Part shown: positions 60,301 through 64,000 of the stretch, in pieces | How the letters are laid out: the number at the start of each line of letters is the position of its first letter | How positions within the stretch are numbered: position 1 is the stretch's first letter | Assembly (NCBI GenBank): GCA_905250115.1 | Contig: CAJNOI010000044.1 | Coordinates: 95,613-159,612 of the forward strand | Reading direction: 5' to 3' | Length of the DNA stretch: 64,000 nt | Origin: Adineta steineri | Lineage: Eukaryota > Rotifera > Eurotatoria > Adinetida > Adinetidae | Program-made: the position numbers and the translations under genes | The notes under the pieces: generated by a model | The model's input: the letters and a program-made list of their open reading frames with translations, nothing else | The model's database searches: none | What the model was told of the DNA's origin: nothing

Positions 60301-61222
60301 GTTCCATCATTTATTTTCTTGTCTGTCAAAAACATATCCTATAGAAATAATTGAATAAACTATAGTGTCAGATTTTATTTGAAATATATCAATCAGGAAC
60401 GTGCCAAGAGGAGGGTGGAGGGGCGCGCAGCACAAATTTTTGTTTAAACTTAGCACGAAAAATGTTTTTTTCGATTTTTAAAATTTGTGCGAGCAAAAAC
60501 ATTTCCAAAGTAGGTCGGAGTTACACCCCCACGCGCCCCGGATATCAACTAATATTAAAATGATTTTCATGCGAATATGAATATAAAAAATTGTGACTGA
60601 ATAAGAACGAGCTGATTTCCATTGAGAATTAGTCCTGTTCAAATAACTCTCCGTTTTGTTAAATCAATCTAATATTATAAATAAATTAATAAAAATTTGT
60701 CTATAGACTTTTGATAGTTATTTTTTAAGGAAATTTAATTCCCATTGTTAGAATAATTATTCAATAATATAAAAACTAATTTTATTTCTATAGTCAAGAA
60801 AATAAACGTCGAATAAAACATGTATCGAAAACATTAAATCCTGTGTGGGATCAAACTGTTACATACGGACATATGCATCGAGAAGAATTACAATATAAAA
60901 AACTTGAATTTACGATATGGGATTATGATCGTTTTAAAGCAAATGATTTTCTTGGTCAAGTCACAATTGATTTAAAAAGTAACATATATAATTTTCCTAA
61001 TAAATCTATTCCATTTTTATTTATTAAGATCCAAAAGTAATTGATGATAAATCTCATTGGTATCGTCTTCAAGCATTACGATCTCGTGAAGAAGCAACAA
61101 ATCGTGGTTCATCACCGCGTTTATTTAAAATGATCTCAGCTGATTCATCAGCTTCATCATTATCAACTGTAAATAAAAATTCTGTGAATATCCAATCACG
61201 TATTATTACTCCACTAAAATAA
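55508..61222 (+). CDS. RIM/Piccolo/Fife-like presynaptic active-zone protein
   Basis: Scaffold expected to organise synaptic-vesicle release sites. Eight exons: 55508-55986, 56165-56345, 56402-57079, 58082-58546, 58606-59157, 59212-59807, 60794-60978, 61029-61222 (about 1109 aa). In order: a Ser/Pro-rich head; a RIM-type Rab3-binding helix start ([19 protein letters not shown], about 87-105); a reduced zinc finger with only four Cys (CQIC and CSQC, about 183-200); long disordered acidic and basic regions; a PDZ domain with loop GLGFRITGG (about 628-636) and GDEVLELGG; and one C2 domain (about 939-1065) whose motif [16 protein letters not shown] and [15 protein letters not shown] match RIM/Piccolo C2A, with the Ca2+-binding Asp residues kept. 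No C2B follows, which fits Fife or a short RIM better than full RIM. Introns 3 and 7 are about 1 kb. Confidence 0.82.
57358..57390. repeat. TA microsatellite in a RIM-like intron
   Basis: A (CATA)n then (TA)n run of over 25 bases, simple repeat. Confidence 0.85.
60414..60541. repeat. GC-rich inverted repeat in RIM-like intron 7
   Basis: GGGGCGCG (about 60420-60427) with GCACAAATTTT is mirrored by AAAATTTGTGC (about 60480) and CGCGCCCC (about 60532-60539). This GC-rich nested hairpin lies in an otherwise AT-rich intron, probably a small transposon remnant. Confidence 0.5.
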
Positions 61223-62282
61223 TTTAAAATGACTATCTTTTTTTCGTTTTTGATAGTTTTTTGTTTTCTATTGTAAATCTATTCAGATATTAAAGTTAAT
61301 AAATATATCTATGTTTGAATATATTAAAAATAAAAATTCATATATAATTCTTGAATAAACGAAATGCTTAAAGGATCAAGTTAAGTGTGTTCAATGTCTA
61401 AATTTTCGCGAAAAACTCGACCTGAAAACTGTAATCATCTGTGTTTGATTGTCCTAACAGATACTCTGGACTGTGCTGAGTCGGCTGGTGATGCTCAAGC
61501 AAAAAAAAGTACATAGTTATAAGCTACAATTTGTTGAAAAACTTGACCTGCTTAAAGTTAGTTAAAATATTCTCTTAAAAATAATTGAAAAGCTTTAAAC
61601 TTTTACAAAATACCCAATAAATCTGATATATTTAGCACATGTTTAAGTTTCTTTTTTTTCTTATTTAATATTTGAAAAAAGAATGTATAAACATGATTTT
61701 TTTTATCTTGGAAATGTGATAACATTGTTCTTTTTGTATCAAAGAAGAAGAAGAAAAATAAATATTGATATAGTCGTTGTAGTTAAACGAACATACGAAT
61801 ATTTATCACAATAAAAGTTTGCATAGACAGTAATTTATTGAAACTTTAAGGACAAAAAGGTTTTTTTCTGTTTATAGATTATAATCATGTATTCGACTAA
61901 AAATAATTTGTTCGATTGATAGACTGATTGATTATTATGGATTTTTTATATGTATTAGATGTCGTTAATGTGCAGTGATTAATTGATTGATAAGAAAAAT
62001 ATATTTATTTCTATTCATATTTTTTTATTAGTAATCAATAAAATTTCTATTATTTATCATGATATTAATCTTCAGAACATATATATATCATTTATTAAGT
62101 CGAGATGAGTCATCGATTTTTTTTGTTATTATTTTCTTTTCTTTTCTCTATGTCTCTTTTGTTCACTTGTCAATATTCACTCTGTTCGTTTAATTGACGC
62201 GTTAGTAGAAGTAAACTAATAGTGAACAGATGCTACATTAATAACTTCGTAGCTATAATATAATACTATTATTATTATTCAA
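61223..62282. other. intergenic region with a dispersed repeat copy
   Basis: About 1.06 kb between the RIM-like stop and the RGL start on the same strand. It contains copy 2 of the dispersed repeat at 61374-61549; the rest is AT-rich and carries no gene. Confidence 0.6.
61374..61549 (+). repeat. dispersed repeat, copy 2
   Basis: Same order of blocks as the copy at 45761: GATCAAGTTAAGTGTG, ATTTTCGCGAAAAACTC, ACCTGAAAACT, AGATACTCTGGACTGTGCTG, CAATTTGTTGAAAAACTT. Small indels separate the two. Both lie in intergenic DNA on the plus strand. Confidence 0.8.
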
Positions 62283-64000
62283 ATGTCCCTTAGTCGTCGA
62301 TCTATTCGTCGAATAGTTTTATCAACAAGACCTTGTTCATCAGTAAAAAGTTTTAGTCAACAAAATATTTATTCTCAAATAGAACAATGTCCAATAGTAA
62401 GTCAAATAAATGTTAATTTATTTTTTTCTTCTTCTTACATAATTCTAATCGATAATAACCTTGATTGAAAATAAAGATTAAAGAAAATATGTATACACGC
62501 ATAGTCAACATACTTAAATTCCACAGACATTCTCATTTTTCAACTGTCATTGACATTTGATATTTGATCATTAGTTTTTGTGGACAATAGTTTTATTACA
62601 ATGATTAGTTCACACCAACAAGTAAGAGATTTCCATTTGTAGAATTATATATATATACAAATGTCAATATATTCTTTATTTAAAAAAAAATAAGATTATC
62701 ATACACTCAAACACATTAGAAGAGAGAAAAAAGAATTCTCGTTTTTATTTGTTTATTTAAAGATCACACTTCGTCTGATGAAAGATTCATTGAATCTCCG
62801 CTGAAGGTTTTTTTCAAAGACAGTGTTATAAATTGTTTGCATACTTTAGGAGTATATCTTGTTTGCTTGAATCTACTGATAAGGAAAAAAAAGAGAAAAA
62901 AAAAACTGTTGTTGCTCTTCATCGACAAACTAGTTGGAAGCTTATCTTTTCCCTCGGTTTTTTTCTTTTGCTCTTTGTAATTGTCACTACATTCAATCTA
63001 TCGTACGAACACACCATTCAGAATTTTAACTCTATGTTGGACTACGATATAGAAACAGAAGATGGATATAATGTGTCAGAAATAACACCACGTCCTGTTT
63101 TACGTTCATCACTTTCTGTTCCTTTTCCACAACCAGATGATCAAGAATATTCATCGACTAAACCAAAAAAATTACAAAGACAATCTACTCTAGTATCGAC
63201 TCTTGATTTTAATTTACTTACGAGAGCTATTTCGAATGCTCGTCCATATGGTTCTAATGCTGTTAGACAAGCATTAGGACGACATTCCAATGATACTATT
63301 AAAGCTGAGGTAGAATAAAAATGATCTATTAATTTTGTTTTGTATTAATAAGGTATTAATAATGATTGAATATTTATTTTTCTTTTGTTATATAGAATCT
63401 TCAAGAGCCACAATTAGCCAGTGAAGAAAGACAAGAAAATGCGATATTTAAAATATATTTAAAACGAACAAGAAAAAAGTCATTGGTATCTACTGGTTCA
63501 TCTTCTACTCTAAACAAATTAGGCACTGAACAGGTTAGAATAAAATTATTATTATAAAAAATGACATGCTTCTTTTTTTATTCTATTCTATTCATTATAG
63601 GATAATTCGCTAAATAATAATCGTGGTGAACATCTTTATTCAGCTGTTAAAATTTATCAACTAAAAGCTGGGACACTTGAAAAAGTTGTAGAATGTTTAA
63701 CAAGTAAGCATGGCGATCTAGACACATCACATATGCATATTTTGTTCGCGACTTATCGGACATATACAAATACGAGAACATTAATTGAAACAATATTAGC
63801 TCGTTATCGAGCGGTAGTTCCTGCCTCACTCGACATGACTGAAGATGTTCGGCAAAAAAATCTAAAGTATGAAATTAATTGTCTCTTTTTTTAGTTTTTC
63901 GGGTAATTGGGTTTAAAAAAAATTTATTTTAGAAGTCTTTCTACGGCCTTAACATGTTTATTAACTGCTTATAAGGAAGATTTTTATGAACCACCACATT
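62283..64000 (+). CDS. RalGDS/RGL-type guanine-nucleotide exchange factor, 5' part
   Basis: Activator of Ral GTPases downstream of Ras; truncated by the window end. Exons: 62283-62396 (38 codons from ATG, donor ATA|GTAAGT), then probably 63022-63309, 63396-63533, 63601-63866, and 63933 onward. The RasGEF N-terminal (REM) domain begins in exon 4 (LYSAVKIYQLKAGTLEKVVE, HMHILFATYRTYTNTRTLIE) and runs off the end. The second exon's start is uncertain: an acceptor CCATTCAG at 63021 and another, GACAG at 62823, both fit the phase. The longer choice would add a hydrophobic stretch (LIFSLGFFLLLFVIVTTF) unlikely in a cytosolic GEF and better explained as the pyrimidine tract. The catalytic CDC25 and RA domains lie outside. 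Confidence 0.8.

Noticed and set aside
62833..63021. Membrane-helix extension of the RGL second exon
   Set aside because: Likely the pyrimidine tract of the intron read as Leu/Phe/Val; a RalGEF would not be expected to carry a membrane helix. Kept as an alternative only.

Overview
The window is 64 kb of nuclear DNA from a metazoan, most likely a bdelloid rotifer. The genome is very AT-rich, genes are compact, and most introns are about 50-60 bp with clear GT..AG ends. Metazoan genes (Dishevelled, atypical PKC, a RIM/Fife-like synaptic protein, radial-spoke DNAJB13) sit beside single-exon genes of bacterial character, an FG-GAP repeat gene tail and interstitial TGTGGG arrays. TGTGGG is the known bdelloid telomere hexamer. 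Genus cannot be fixed from sequence alone (Rotaria- or Adineta-like). A 10-N gap at 21954-21963 marks a scaffold join.

Layout, left to right: NCKX-type Na/Ca(+K) exchanger (+, 2610-4598); NAA60 Golgi N-acetyltransferase (-, 6084-6918); an LRR-Ig transmembrane receptor (-, 8373-11642) with a dead Tigger/pogo transposase in its first intron; Dishevelled (-, 12058-14863); splicing factor SF1 (+, 16745-20745) with an hAT-like MITE and a telomere-like hairpin in one intron; the 3' end of an FG-GAP gene (-); the N gap; 3 kb of empty AT-rich DNA; a broken GPCR (+); RAD51 (-, 25938-27305) divergent from VPS72/YL1 (+, 27922-29276); then a tight minus-strand series VPS37 > GNAT acetyltransferase > RAD51AP1-like > atypical PKC (35850 down to 30120); CCDC77 (+) convergent with TSNAXIP1 (-); LEG1 (+) followed closely by an Mpo1/DUF962 gene (+); DNAJB13 (-); an acyl-CoA-synthetase-derived pseudoenzyme (-); a 3.3 kb gap; CDC14 phosphatase carrying a C2H2 zinc-finger exon (+); a RIM/Piccolo/Fife-like active-zone protein (+); and the 5' half of a RalGDS/RGL-type GEF (+), cut by the window end.

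Functional themes: homologous recombination (RAD51 plus a RAD51AP1-like partner 6 kb away), cilia and sperm axoneme (CCDC77, TSNAXIP1, DNAJB13), polarity and Wnt signalling (Dishevelled, aPKC), and synaptic release (RIM-like). Bdelloids use spliced-leader trans-splicing. The 36-nt spacing between the GNAT stop and the RAD51AP1-like start, with a perfect splice acceptor between them, makes the VPS37-to-aPKC series a candidate operon.

Strongest novelty candidates: the symmetric zinc-finger cassette exon in CDC14; the ACSM-like protein whose ATP-binding loop is replaced by a membrane helix; the RAD51AP1-like gene; a possible alternative last exon of Dishevelled; and inverted TGTGGG arrays arranged like telomere fusions. 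All exon models were built by eye from reading frame, splice consensus and remembered family sequences; no transcript or database check was possible.
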